A stretch of DNA of 64,000 bases from Salirhabdus salicampi (GCF_024259515.1 NZ_JANBWE010000001.1:186001-250000); one strand, 5' to 3'. Shown: positions 33,481 to 42,486, counted from the first letter of the stretch. Program-made: numbers and translations. Notes: generated by a model from the sequence alone, not told the origin.

Positions 33481-33910
33481 AGCAATAGTGATTATACGCA
33501 TTTGTTAAATTTTCAACAATATCTTCAGTTTCATGTCCCTCGATTTGCTCGCGAGGAATGAAGTGTACAACTTGGCCGTCTTTTAATAGTGCCATCGATG
33601 GGGAAGAAGGCTCGATATCACCGAAATATTCTCGCATCTTCGCGGTTGCTTCCCGGTCTTGTCCAGCAAATACTGTTACAGTTTGGTCTGGCTTTTTTTC
33701 ATTGTTTAGTGAGGCTCTTGCGGCCGGGCGTGCTAATCCAGCAGCGCAACCACATACAGAATTTACGAATACAAGTGCAGTTCCCTTTGTGTTTGCAATA
33801 AATTGATCTACTTCTTCAGGAGTAACTAACTCTTCAAAACCTACACTCGTTAGCTCGTCTCTCATTGGTTGTGAAATTTCACGCATGTACTGTTCATACG
33901 GGTTCATCAT
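33479..33910 (-). CDS. Bacilliredoxin (BrxA/BrxB family, YphP/YqiW)
   Basis: The 143-residue thioredoxin-fold protein has the CGC motif (Cys53, Cys55) in VNSVCGCAAGLARPAA, specific to the YphP/YqiW group that removes bacillithiol from S-bacillithiolated proteins. The rest (YMREISQPMRDELTSVGFEELVTPEEVD ... EGHETEDIVENLTNAYNHYC) is typical. The host is therefore likely to make bacillithiol. ATG 33910 follows AGGAGG. It lies 12 nt downstream of the HEAT-repeat protein gene, probably co-transcribed. Confidence 0.93.
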   Translation of the reverse strand: MMNPYEQYMREISQPMRDELTSVGFEELVTPEEVDQFIANTKGTALVFVNSVCGCAAGLARPAARASLNNEKKPDQTVTVFAGQDREATAKMREYFGDIEPSSPSMALLKDGQVVHFIPREQIEGHETEDIVENLTNAYNHYC

Positions 33911-33921
33911 TTATTTCCTCC

Positions 33922-35073
33922 TTATGAATTATCTCGTTCTTTTTTTGTAGCTTCTGTCATTTGATGCCATACAGATCCTTTAGCTTCTTCACCTTGTTCT
34001 ATACGACGTAATGCCATCTTCGCTTGCATTCTAACCTCAAATTCCGGGTCTCGAATGGCATCTTGTAAAGCAGGAACAGCTGAATGATCTCCTACTTCAT
34101 ACAAGAACATAGCTGCTCTCCACCGAACCAGTTTGCTTGGATCATTTAAAGCTTTCACCATCTCAGGTATTGCTTCAGGAAAGCCTAAATCCGACAAACA
34201 ATCTCCTGCAGTTCGTCTTACAGTTGCAACTTTGTCTTGGAGTGCTTTATATAGATAGGGCAAAACTTCAGGCTCTTCAATCATGCCAAGATATGCAGTA
34301 GCCAGTCTCCTAATAGAAGTTTTGCTATCATGTAACGCTTTTTCAAGAAGTGGTAAAGATTGATATGTAGGTTCAATACGGTCTAATGCTGCAAAACGAA
34401 CCTTCCAATCGGGATGGTCCAAGTCTTCTAATGTTACATCATCTTTGTGTTCTTCAGTTAATATAACGTCATTATTATCCATGTGCAGTGCTTTTTCTGT
34501 TAAATGTGCAAGGCGCTGCTCATCATATGTTGCATTTAGTTCTTCTACAATTTCTTTCCCAATTTCATCTATTGAGCCATAACGTGGAGATTGCTCTACC
34601 CATTTTCGTTCCATAACGAAATTAGGAGAGGACTGTGAAGCTTCCATTGCAGCATTCATGAACATTTCAGGAAGGCCAATTCGATGTTCAGCTATATCAT
34701 CAATGAGTTTTAACTGCATTGGAATTCCACGGAACATTTGTATTAACACTTTCACTTCACCATATGTTTCTTCAGGATCTTTTTGCTTTGTTGTAGGGAT
34801 TGGTTCCTGCATAGTCGTGCCAAAAATGTGCTTCACTTGAGGTAAAATATCTTCCCATGAATACTTTGGATTCCGGTCCAACGCAATAAAATCTGCTACA
34901 TGATAAAGGTTCTTCACCCCATCGATTGCAATGATTTTTTGAATATATTTCGGTGCGTTCGCATAAGTTTCCCCATGTTTATAATTATGTCTTTCCCCTT
35001 CTGGTAGCGGGGTGCTTAAAACGATTTTCATCGAATTTGGACTTGGTGTCGGCTCAATCGTGACAATTTGCAT
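33922..35073 (-). CDS. Conserved virulence factor C-like protein (Nfu-N domain plus HEAT repeats)
   Basis: The 383-residue protein has an N-terminal Nfu/scaffold-like domain (IEPTPSPNSMKIVLSTPLPEG), then several HEAT/armadillo repeats (HPDWKVRFAALDRIEP, SIRRLATAYLGMIEEPEVLPYLYKAL, VRRTAGDCLSDLG, RMQAKMALRRIE). Related proteins in Staphylococcus are called conserved virulence factor C. The function is unknown; links to Fe-S or protein-folding systems are speculative. ATG 35073 follows AAAGGGGG; the in-frame codon at 35094 has no site. Adjacent to bacilliredoxin on the same strand. Confidence 0.85.
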   Translation of the reverse strand: MQIVTIEPTPSPNSMKIVLSTPLPEGERHNYKHGETYANAPKYIQKIIAIDGVKNLYHVADFIALDRNPKYSWEDILPQVKHIFGTTMQEPIPTTKQKDPEETYGEVKVLIQMFRGIPMQLKLIDDIAEHRIGLPEMFMNAAMEASQSSPNFVMERKWVEQSPRYGSIDEIGKEIVEELNATYDEQRLAHLTEKALHMDNNDVILTEEHKDDVTLEDLDHPDWKVRFAALDRIEPTYQSLPLLEKALHDSKTSIRRLATAYLGMIEEPEVLPYLYKALQDKVATVRRTAGDCLSDLGFPEAIPEMVKALNDPSKLVRWRAAMFLYEVGDHSAVPALQDAIRDPEFEVRMQAKMALRRIEQGEEAKGSVWHQMTEATKKERDNS

Positions 35074-35224
35074 ACAATTCCCCCTTTCACCCACTACGGT
35101 GATTTTATCAAAGAAAGTGATAGGATTCCATTGATTGAGATTTGGACTTAAGAATATCGTTCTGTATAATTGGCGGTATTGAATATATTAACCTTTTCGA
35201 GAGCTTCGTTTGGAGTGAAGATAC

Positions 35225-35578
35225 ATGAAACACTGGATCAAAGTCTTTATTGCATCTATATTTGAAATTTTATGGGTAATTGGTTTAAAGCACGCTAACA
35301 CCTTCTTATCATGGTCAGGTACAGTAGTTGCCATTATCTTTAGTTTTTATTATTTAGTGATGGCAGGCCGATACCTTCCAGCAAGTACGGTTTATGCTGT
35401 ATTTGTAGGATTAGGCACTGCAGGAGTTGTATTATCAGAGATTGTCTTTTTTCATGAGGATGTAAGTATCATGAAATTGTTATTGATTGCACTTTTGTTA
35501 GTCGGAATTATCGGGTTAAAAGTTATAACAGATGAAGAAAAAGACGGAGTTGAAGACAAATGGAATGGGGATTATTAA
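35225..35578 (+). CDS. SMR-family transporter subunit 1 (paired with 35560)
   Basis: The 117-residue protein has four membrane helices, with [19 protein letters not shown] carrying the conserved membrane Glu, [30 protein letters not shown] and a long charged C-tail. It overlaps the second SMR gene by 19 nt, the arrangement of heterodimeric SMR pairs such as YkkCD or YvdRS, which export guanidinium or lipophilic cations. No guanidine riboswitch was seen upstream. The start ATG is weakly spaced. Confidence 0.88.
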   Translation: MKHWIKVFIASIFEILWVIGLKHANTFLSWSGTVVAIIFSFYYLVMAGRYLPASTVYAVFVGLGTAGVVLSEIVFFHEDVSIMKLLLIALLLVGIIGLKVITDEEKDGVEDKWNGDY

Positions 35579-35874
35579 TCTTAGCAGGCATATTTGAAAT
35601 GTTAGGCGTTATTATGATTAATTATTTACATGAGAAACGTAATATTAGTTCTCTATTATTATTGCTCATTTCTTTTGGTGCTAGCTTCTTTTTATTAGCT
35701 ATTGTCATGGAAGTATTACCGATGGGTGTTACATATGCTGTTTGGACTGGGATTGGTGTTGTTGGTAGCACACTATGTAATATTTTGTTTTTTGGAGAAT
35801 CAATGAATTGGCAGCGTCTGTCGTTTATTATGCTCATTTTATTTACAGTAATAGGACTAAAATTTACTGTTTAA
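35560..35874 (+). CDS. SMR-family transporter subunit 2
   Basis: The 104-residue protein has four membrane helices, opens [22 protein letters not shown] with the conserved Glu, and includes [20 protein letters not shown]. Its C-terminus is short compared with subunit 1, consistent with dual-topology heterodimers in which the two subunits differ in tail charge. It overlaps the upstream gene and is probably translated with it. Confidence 0.88.
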   Translation: MEWGLLILAGIFEMLGVIMINYLHEKRNISSLLLLLISFGASFFLLAIVMEVLPMGVTYAVWTGIGVVGSTLCNILFFGESMNWQRLSFIMLILFTVIGLKFTV

Positions 35875-36136
35875 ATAATAAATGAGTAATCATGAATTTT
35901 TTTGAATAATAAATGAAAAAGTTGATATTTTAAGTTTGTTTTTTGAGGCTTCGATAATCACCTTACAACCTATAGATGATAGAGGGAGTTATCCATTTTC
36001 CATTTTTTAATTAATGACTTGTACAAAAAAATATTATATTATAAATATACAGTAAATGATAAAGTGGTATTATCTACGCTTTTATGCGAATATTCTAACA
36101 ATAGGAACGAAAAATGAAAGATAGGGGGAAACGTGT

Positions 36137-37360
36137 ATGTCATTAACGAAAAAAATTATTATTGGTTTAATCGCCGGTATTGTAGCAGGTGTAATATTAA
36201 ATGTAGCCGTTCCAGAAGCAGGATATGAATTTTTAGCAACATATATTCTAGACCCGGTAGGTAAGATTTTCATTAACTTAATTAAGATGTTAGTTGTTCC
36301 TGTTGTTGTTGTTTCATTAATTCTCGGTACAGCCGGTATTAGTGACCCTAAAAAGTTAGGGCGCATGAGTGTAAAAACAATCGGATATTTCTTAGTAACA
36401 ACGACTATTGCGCTTACATTAGCGATTGCTACCACTTTTATTGTGAAACCAGGTTCCGGAAATTTCCAACTAGATGGTGCGGAATTTGAAGGTCAAGAAG
36501 CACCTCCAATTGTAGAAACAATACTTAATATCATTCCAACTAACCCAGTTACGGCAATGGCTGAAGGAAACATGCTCCAAATTATCCTATTCTCCATTTT
36601 AGTTGGATATGCTTTAGCACAATTAGGTCAAAAAGCAGATACAGTATTGAAATTTGTTCAACAAAGTAACGAAATTATTATGAAACTCGTTCACGTAGTC
36701 ATGAAATTGGCTCCATATGGTGCGTTCGCACTAATTGCGATTGCAATCGGTGGCCAAGGGTTAGATGCAATTATGGCAATGGGGAAATATATGTTTGTTG
36801 TGCTATTTGTATTATTCCTGCATGCTATTTTGACATATGGCACTGCGGTGGCTACTTTAGGGAAAATGAATCCAATTCAATTCTTTAAAAACTTTTCGCC
36901 AGCTATGGTTGTTGCCTTCAGTACTGCAAGTAGTGCAGCAACATTACCTGTATCCATGGATATGGCACAAACAAAATTGAAAGTTCCAAAAGGTGTAAGT
37001 AGTTTCGTGCAACCATTAGGTGCAACAATTAACATGGATGGAACTGCAATTATGCAAGGTGTTGCAACCGTATTTATTGCTCAAATTTATGGTTTAGATT
37101 TAGGGTTATCGGCTATATTAACTGTCATTTTGACGGCTACTTTAGCTAGTATTGGTACCGCAGGCGTTCCTGGTGTTGGGTTAATTATGTTAACGATGGT
37201 ACTAACATCTGTAGGATTGCCAGTAGAGGCTGTTGCTCTAATACTTGGTGTGGACCGTCTCCTTGACATGGTCCGTACAGCTATTAACATTACAGGGGAT
37301 GCTTCATGTGCTGTAGTTGTAGCAAAAACGGAAAAGAAACACGAAGGTGAAGTTGCATAA
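36137..37360 (+). CDS. Dicarboxylate/amino-acid:cation symporter (GltP/DctA family)
   Basis: The 407-residue protein has eight membrane helices and two hairpins. The signature AFSTASSAATLPVS (serine-rich hairpin 1) and NMDGTAIMQGVATVFIAQIYG (helix 7 NMDGT) mark it as a glutamate/aspartate or C4-dicarboxylate symporter using Na+ or H+. IDPVGKIFINLIKMLVVPVVVVSLI-like segments occur at 40-70. The upstream spacer (35875-36136) holds only AT-rich sequence. A shared terminator follows. Confidence 0.92.
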   Translation: MSLTKKIIIGLIAGIVAGVILNVAVPEAGYEFLATYILDPVGKIFINLIKMLVVPVVVVSLILGTAGISDPKKLGRMSVKTIGYFLVTTTIALTLAIATTFIVKPGSGNFQLDGAEFEGQEAPPIVETILNIIPTNPVTAMAEGNMLQIILFSILVGYALAQLGQKADTVLKFVQQSNEIIMKLVHVVMKLAPYGAFALIAIAIGGQGLDAIMAMGKYMFVVLFVLFLHAILTYGTAVATLGKMNPIQFFKNFSPAMVVAFSTASSAATLPVSMDMAQTKLKVPKGVSSFVQPLGATINMDGTAIMQGVATVFIAQIYGLDLGLSAILTVILTATLASIGTAGVPGVGLIMLTMVLTSVGLPVEAVALILGVDRLLDMVRTAINITGDASCAVVVAKTEKKHEGEVA

Positions 37361-37371
37361 TATAGAATTTT

Positions 37372-37415
37372 AAAAAATCATAACAGTCCCAATATAAGGA
37401 CTGTTATGATTTTTT
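37372..37415. terminator. Strong bidirectional terminator
   Basis: An 18-bp perfect stem (37372-37389 with 37398-37415), 8-nt loop, flanked by A- and T-runs. The stop codon of DUF3231 copy 3 lies in its right arm. Confidence 0.87.
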
Positions 37416-38420
37416 CTTTTTTTTCGCTAAACTTTGGCGGTCACTTGCTAAAGGAGGCTGTTCAAGCCATCGGTTTTTAATCATTAAATTGGCGCAGTCT
37501 TCCGCATAGGCTAATAGTTCACTTGTTAGGCGGGTATAGTGAGCCCCTAAGTCTCTTCGACTATTAACACTTAATGCTGCACCGTAAAATCCAACAGCAG
37601 CTTGAGTGGAAAATTGAATTTGATACATTATGAATTTGTCTGAGAATGTTTTCGTTGTTGAGTTTGTCACTAGGGATTGCCACGAGATCGGTGAATTCAA
37701 CTGTTCTTCGTTAAATATGGATTTGAAAATTTCAGTATGTTTGTTGGAAATCCGTATGCCACGTTCAACGATGTTTTTAATGGTTTTGGATTGAGTTACT
37801 TGAGCAAAGGCGACTTTTAAAGCGACGTGTAAGTGCATTTTATTCATATTAAAAGATATATCACCTATCTCCATTACTGTAAGAGGACGACGATTACCGA
37901 ACCAACCCGTTAAAAAGCTCTGCTTATCTACAAAGCTAGTAGTTTCCGGTGGTTGTACTGAAGGTGGCCGTGTAAATAATCCCTTCTCAAGCAGTGCATT
38001 CATTGCTTGATCGAATAGATCCATCGTTTCCTCATTGCACTGAATAAAGTATTTTCTCATATCAGGTCGAATGGAAGTACCAACCGACAAGTTGTAACCT
38101 GTTAACCCATGTAGTGTCATTATATATATGTAATATAGGTAAAAAGGATCTTGAAATAATCTAGGAGCTTTTACGTTTACATCTTGTTCTGTAAAACCTG
38201 TTGGAATAGGAAATCCTTCTTCGTGGAAAAACTGTTTACAACTTTCAATATGACTCTCGGCTAAGCTTAATGCTCGTTTGTAAATATGTATCGTATCTTC
38301 ATCTTCTAAGTGGGTTAAAGCATATCGAAAGAAACATATAGACATTGAATCATACATATATTGAGTCCAAAGGCTTGCAATTTCCGGAGCTGTTAATCGT
38401 ACTTTATGATTTAATTCCAT
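37404..38420 (-). CDS. DUF3231 protein (copy 3, tandem domains)
   Basis: The 338-residue helical protein closely follows copy 2. It begins NHKVRLTAPEIASLWTQYMYDS, then PIPTGFTEQDVNVKAPR, TGWFGNRRPLTVMEIGDISFNMNK at the domain junction, and ends NRWLEQPPLASDR with a basic KKKKKS tail. Two repeats of about 160 residues are evident. Start ATG 38420, with GGAGG upstream on the minus strand. No neighbour shares its strand, so it is a single-gene unit. Function unknown. Confidence 0.85.
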   Translation of the reverse strand: MELNHKVRLTAPEIASLWTQYMYDSMSICFFRYALTHLEDEDTIHIYKRALSLAESHIESCKQFFHEEGFPIPTGFTEQDVNVKAPRLFQDPFYLYYIYIMTLHGLTGYNLSVGTSIRPDMRKYFIQCNEETMDLFDQAMNALLEKGLFTRPPSVQPPETTSFVDKQSFLTGWFGNRRPLTVMEIGDISFNMNKMHLHVALKVAFAQVTQSKTIKNIVERGIRISNKHTEIFKSIFNEEQLNSPISWQSLVTNSTTKTFSDKFIMYQIQFSTQAAVGFYGAALSVNSRRDLGAHYTRLTSELLAYAEDCANLMIKNRWLEQPPLASDRQSLAKKKKKS

Positions 38421-38575
38421 ATTCGGCCTCCTAAAGAAGCAATGATTATATATAATTTTCCAAATAAGTTCTGTTAATATGTATAGAAGTATCGAAAAAT
38501 AGCGAAACCCCTACGAAAGTCTTATAAATCAAAGGGTTAAGTTGTTTGAAATTGTCGAATATTAAGTGCTCAACC

Positions 38576-38602
38576 TTGACATAATAGTCTGAATATTATA
38601 CA
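38576..38602 (+). promoter_or_regulatory. Candidate sigma-A promoter for the symporter unit
   Basis: A perfect TTGACA (38576-38581) with TATACA 15 nt downstream (38597-38602). It would give a leader of about 230 nt before the small accessory gene. The spacing is short of the ideal 17. Confidence 0.45.
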
Positions 38603-38766
38603 TTTTTTATATAATTCTACTTTAAGTTATTACTTTCGAGAAGGTTTTGCAGTTTCTGTTTATTAACATAAATGGATATTATTGTATAAAAATACATAAT
38701 CGAAAGTAGTTATTCGTAGTATTTAATAGGTCTTTACTACTAGTACTATTTGAATTTTATTGTTAT

Positions 38767-38814
38767 AAAACAAACGATCTCTGCAATGAAACCACTCAGA
38801 GCTCTCTTTGTTTT
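38767..38814 (+). promoter_or_regulatory. Hairpin in symporter leader (possible attenuator)
   Basis: AAAACAAA (38767-38774) pairs with TTTGTTTT (38807-38814), and CTCTG (38779-38783) with CAGAG (38797-38801), around an internal loop. It lies 10 nt before AGGAGGT of the small accessory gene. No long T-run, so attenuation or RNA stability are equally possible. Confidence 0.4.
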
Positions 38815-38840
38815 AAAATAAACAGGAGGTGTCACAACAA

Positions 38841-38942
38841 ATGTTAGATGCATGGACATTTTTTTGGTTTGCAGTTCCAATGCCACTGTTAGTAGTTTGG
38901 GCAGTAATTAGTTATATTAAAGAAGGGAAGGGTGAACAGTAA
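38841..38942 (+). CDS. Symporter small accessory protein (33 aa)
   Basis: This 33-residue single-pass membrane protein, LDAWTFFWFAVPMPLLVVWAV plus a charged tail EGKGEQ, starts at ATG 38841 after AGGAGGT and ends with TAATG overlap onto the symporter start. Tiny hydrophobic proteins directly upstream of sodium:solute symporters are known in Bacillaceae. The tight coupling suggests a stoichiometric partner or stability factor. It is too short for ordinary gene callers. Confidence 0.82.
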   Translation: MLDAWTFFWFAVPMPLLVVWAVISYIKEGKGEQ

Positions 38943-40441
38943 TGAACCCCACGACAGTTACGTTTATATTATATTTAGTTATGTTAATCGTTATTGGTAT
39001 TATTACATACCGGATGACAAGTACTCTTTCAGATTATATCCTTGGAGGACGTAAATTAAATAGTTGGGTTGCTGCTTTTTCAGCACAAGCTAGTGATTTT
39101 AGTGGATGGTTATTGTTAGGTCTTCCAGGTGCTGCATATGCTGCGGGTTTAGGGCAATGGAGTTTATGGATTGCCGTAGGTTTAGCAATTGGTGCAATGA
39201 TTAATTGGCAGTATGTTGCCAAAAGACTTCGTGTATACACAGAATACTCAAACAACTCCATCACATTACCAGAATTCTTTGAAAATCGGTTCCGCGATAA
39301 ATCAAGTCTTTTACGTGTTATTTCCGCGATTTTTATTCTAGCATTTTTCTTATTTTACACAGCATCTGGTTTAGTAGCAGGTGCGAAGCTATTTAATGGT
39401 ACATTCGGAATGGATTACCATACAGCACTTATTCTTGGTGGTATTGTTATTGTAGGATATACATTCTTAGGTGGATTCTTAGCCGTAAGTTATACAGATT
39501 TCATTCAAGGATTTTTAATGTTCCTTGCGCTATTCGTTACAGCAGTATACGGACTAATTGAAATCGGTGGTTTTGGTGCTTTATTTGATACGTTGAAATC
39601 TATCGATGGTAGTTTAATAGACGCTTCGGCTGCAACAGCTTATGATTCTGAAGGTTCAGTAGTATGGGCTGCAGCTGGCTCAATTGGTTTTGTTGGAATT
39701 GTTTCCGCACTAGCTTGGGGCTTAGGTTACTTTGGACAACCACATATTTTAGCACGCTTTATGGCGATTAAATCCCATAAAGAAGTAGCAAAAGCAAAAG
39801 TAATTGCGATTACAATGGGGGCTGTTATTCCTCTATATGGAGCAATTATCGTTGGTATGGTTGGTATTACAACATTTGATGTGCCACTTAGTGATCCTGA
39901 GCAAGTATTCATACAACTTGTACAAGTTATATATAACCCATGGGTTGCAGGTTTCTTATTAGCGGCAGTATTAGCAGCCATTATGAGTACGATTGACTCT
40001 CAATTATTAGTGTCTTCTAGTGCACTGTCAGAGGACTTCTACAAAAAGTTTTTACGTAAAGAAGCTAGTGAAACTGAATTAGTATGGGTTGGACGTTTTT
40101 GTGTACTAGGGATTGCGCTTGTTGCAATGGCATTAGCATGGAACGAAACAAGCTCTGTTCTCGACCTAGTATCTTACGCTTGGGCTGGTTTTGGTGCTAC
40201 ATTCGGTTCAGCAATTCTATTTTCTCTATTTTGGAGAAAAACTACACGTAACGGTGTATTAGCCGGTATTATTGTTGGTGGTCTTACCATTTTCCTTTGG
40301 GGCTACACAGGATCAGATTTATACGAAATGGTTCCAGGTTTCATCTTCTCATCCATTGCAATTGTAGTTTTTAGTTTAATTGGAGAAGGACCATCAGAAG
40401 AAATCTTAGAAGAATATGATAAGGTTACTGGCGTAAAATAA
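38942..40441 (+). CDS. putP: Sodium/proline symporter PutP
   Basis: The 499-residue protein has 13 membrane helices and is strongly similar to PutP by motif: SDYILGGRKLN, AFSAQASDFSGWLLLGLPGAAYAAG, RLRVYTEYSNNSITLPEFFENRF, FFLFYTASGLVAGAKLF and FLGGFLAVSYTD. These include the Ser/Asp residues of the sodium sites. It imports proline for nutrition or osmoprotection, and OpuE-like roles are possible. Translation is coupled to the 33-residue accessory protein. The ureohydrolase starts 48 nt downstream, suggesting a joint nitrogen-utilisation unit. Confidence 0.93.
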   Translation: MNPTTVTFILYLVMLIVIGIITYRMTSTLSDYILGGRKLNSWVAAFSAQASDFSGWLLLGLPGAAYAAGLGQWSLWIAVGLAIGAMINWQYVAKRLRVYTEYSNNSITLPEFFENRFRDKSSLLRVISAIFILAFFLFYTASGLVAGAKLFNGTFGMDYHTALILGGIVIVGYTFLGGFLAVSYTDFIQGFLMFLALFVTAVYGLIEIGGFGALFDTLKSIDGSLIDASAATAYDSEGSVVWAAAGSIGFVGIVSALAWGLGYFGQPHILARFMAIKSHKEVAKAKVIAITMGAVIPLYGAIIVGMVGITTFDVPLSDPEQVFIQLVQVIYNPWVAGFLLAAVLAAIMSTIDSQLLVSSSALSEDFYKKFLRKEASETELVWVGRFCVLGIALVAMALAWNETSSVLDLVSYAWAGFGATFGSAILFSLFWRKTTRNGVLAGIIVGGLTIFLWGYTGSDLYEMVPGFIFSSIAIVVFSLIGEGPSEEILEEYDKVTGVK

Positions 40442-40489
40442 CTCATAATATAAAACTAAACGAAACATATGTGAAAAGGAGAGGCCATC

Positions 40490-41440
40490 ATGAGTAACGA
40501 AAAAATATATGGAAATACTCCTTGCTTTCTAGGCGGTCGTAAAGTGTCCTTTGATTCAAAGGAGATTAACGAAAAGGATGTATTAATTTATGGTGTTCCG
40601 TGGGAAGGTTCAGTAACTTGGGGTGATTACACAGGATGTGAACTAGGACCGAAAGTTATAAGACTTTCGTCGGCAAGATATTCAGGGTATCTACCTGAAT
40701 TGAATCACATTGATGTGTTAAGTCATTATACATTAGGTGACTTAGGGGATATAGATGTTGTTCCGGCAGATTCGATCGAAACAATGAAACGTATCGAGAA
40801 TTTTTCCGGAAAAGTATGGAAGACAGGTAAATTTCCTGTAGCCTTCGGCGGGGACCATGGAATCACATACCCTATTGTAAAGGCATTAGGCGAGGAGATT
40901 AACGGAAAAGTTGGAATTATCCATCTTGATGCCCATTATGATAATCATCCTGATCATGAAGGGGACTTATATGCGAGAAGTACACCTTTCGCACGCATTT
41001 ATGAGGATGAAAATGTCCGAAATGAAAGTATCGTTCATATGGGAATCCACGGCCCAAGAAATAAGCCCGAAACAGGTAAGTTTGCAAACGAAGTCGGTGC
41101 TACTACTATTACTTCACGTGACATTAAACAATCAAGTAATTTGGTAGAAATGGCTAGGAAGGCATACGAAATCGCTAGTAAAGGTACAGATGCTGTTTAC
41201 TTAAGTATTTGTAGTGATGTTCTAGATTTTGCCTTCAATCCAGGGGGGCCAGTAGACGGTAACGGACTTTCATCTTACGAGCTTGTTGAATTAGTACATG
41301 AATTTTGTAAACTTGGAGTAAGTGGTATGGATTTGGTGGAAATATATCCACAACAGGATCCAAATGACTTTTCTTCACACTTAGCGACAACAATTGTTTT
41401 GTATGCACTTGCTGGTAACATTTTAAGTGAAAAAAATTAA
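40490..41440 (+). CDS. Agmatinase/ureohydrolase-family protein with altered metal site
   Basis: The 316-residue arginase-fold protein has metal ligands His123 (FGGDHG), Asp147, His149 and Asp151 (LDAHYD). The next canonical SxDxD ligand pair reads SICSD (Ser239 to Asp243), so the first Asp of the pair is Cys241. Members hydrolyse agmatine, guanidinobutyrate, guanidine or formimidoyl-glutamate to urea or ammonia-type products; the substrate here is unknown. It lies 48 nt downstream of putP and before a terminator, likely one transcript. The start follows GGAGAGG. Confidence 0.82.
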   Translation: MSNEKIYGNTPCFLGGRKVSFDSKEINEKDVLIYGVPWEGSVTWGDYTGCELGPKVIRLSSARYSGYLPELNHIDVLSHYTLGDLGDIDVVPADSIETMKRIENFSGKVWKTGKFPVAFGGDHGITYPIVKALGEEINGKVGIIHLDAHYDNHPDHEGDLYARSTPFARIYEDENVRNESIVHMGIHGPRNKPETGKFANEVGATTITSRDIKQSSNLVEMARKAYEIASKGTDAVYLSICSDVLDFAFNPGGPVDGNGLSSYELVELVHEFCKLGVSGMDLVEIYPQQDPNDFSSHLATTIVLYALAGNILSEKN

Positions 41441-41456
41441 TGAAGGTTATAGAAGA

Positions 41457-41495
41457 GAGATGAGGATGGTTTATGCTATCCCCATCTCCTTTTAT
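41457..41495 (+). terminator. Intrinsic terminator after ureohydrolase gene
   Basis: GAGATGAGGAT (41457-41467) pairs with ATCCCCATCTC (41478-41488), one mismatch, followed by CTTTTATTT. Confidence 0.72.
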
Positions 41496-41572
41496 TTGGT
41501 TAAAAACTCTGTAAATTACGCCTAAGAAGAAATGACAATGATACAAGGTGGGATGTACAATGTTGCAGGTAA

Positions 41573-41722
41573 ATTCGCAGTCTATATTGGTTTCCCGGTG
41601 AAAAAGTGGTGTTTCAGGCGACATTCTTCCTGTCTCTCCTCGTCGGATACGGCAAGAAAGTTATCTATTATAAACGGATGTGGAATTGGGATATGGACCT
41701 GCAATCGATGAAGCGGGAATAA
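41573..41722 (+). pseudogene. Gene remnant with membrane-protein-like C-terminus
   Basis: Within the 304-bp gap, a frame open from 41573 to TAA 41720-41722 reads LYWFPGEKVVFQATFFLSLL, then GYGKKVIYYKRMWNWDMDLQ (about 49 codons). It has coherent protein composition but no start codon or ribosome binding site and a stop just upstream. It looks like the surviving end of a decayed gene. Ancestor not identified. Confidence 0.4.
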
Positions 41723-41744
41723 AGTTGTTTCTAAGGAGGTACTA

Positions 41745-42431
41745 ATGAAAACAATAGGGTTAATCGGAGGAATGAGTTGGGAGTCGTCAGCGTTCTATTA
41801 TCGAATCATTAATGAAGAAGTTAAGGAAAGGCTAGGAGGTCTACACTCAGCAAAATGTATTTTATATAGTGTAGATTTTCATCCGATAGAAAAATATCAA
41901 GCGACTGGACAGTGGGAAAAAGCGAGTGAAATCATAACAAAAGCCGCACAGTCGTTGCAAACGGCAGGTGCTGATATCATTATTCTATGTACAAATACAA
42001 TGCACAAAGTGTTTAACGTTGTTTCAGCTACTATTGATGTTCCAATGTTACATATAGCACATGCAACGGGGAAAGCACTAACAAAAGAAAACATCAGTAG
42101 AGTGGGGCTACTCGGGACAAAATATACAATGGAGCATTCATTCTACAAAGGGGAGCTTCATGCGTTAGGATTTCAAGTAATCCTTCCTGATGAAAATGAT
42201 ATTAACCTCATTAATCAAATTATTTTTGAAGAGCTTTGTTTAGGAGAAATAAGGCCCACTTCCAGAGAAAAACTAAATCAGATCATAAATCAGTTAGGCA
42301 TACAAGGAGCTGAAGGAATTATATTGGGTTGCACTGAACTTGGCCTTTTTCAATTTCAGTCGAATAAAATGCCAATATTTGATACGACTAGAATTCATGC
42401 AATAAGTGCAGTTGAATATGCTTTAGCCTAA
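41745..42431 (+). CDS. Aspartate/glutamate racemase family protein
   Basis: The 228-residue protein begins MKTIGLIGGMSWESSAFYYRIINEEV and contains the two catalytic cysteine motifs IIILCTNTMHK and GIILGCTELGLF, typical of the PLP-independent Asp/Glu racemases of the YgeA/RacX type. It may racemise aspartate, glutamate or broad-spectrum amino acids used in the cell wall or spore. ATG 41745 follows AAGGAGG. Single gene; the convergent membrane gene lies downstream. Confidence 0.9.
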   Translation: MKTIGLIGGMSWESSAFYYRIINEEVKERLGGLHSAKCILYSVDFHPIEKYQATGQWEKASEIITKAAQSLQTAGADIIILCTNTMHKVFNVVSATIDVPMLHIAHATGKALTKENISRVGLLGTKYTMEHSFYKGELHALGFQVILPDENDINLINQIIFEELCLGEIRPTSREKLNQIINQLGIQGAEGIILGCTELGLFQFQSNKMPIFDTTRIHAISAVEYALA

Positions 42432-42486
42432 TTGCAAGGCCCACCTGTTTTGAATTAGTATTACTAAAATTGCGATGAAAGTTCAA

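Larger units (their letters stand above)
38421..38840 (+). other. Leader region upstream of proline symporter
   Basis: The 420-bp gap holds the promoter of DUF3231 copy 3 (minus strand) and the long leader of the symporter unit. Besides the candidate promoter and terminal hairpin listed separately, TACTTTCGA (38631-38639) pairs with TCGAAAGTA (38700-38708). No open reading frame or known riboswitch was recognised. Confidence 0.4.

Noticed and set aside
35095-35224. Possible guanidine riboswitch before the SMR pair.
   Set aside because: None of the conserved ykkC core motifs is present.
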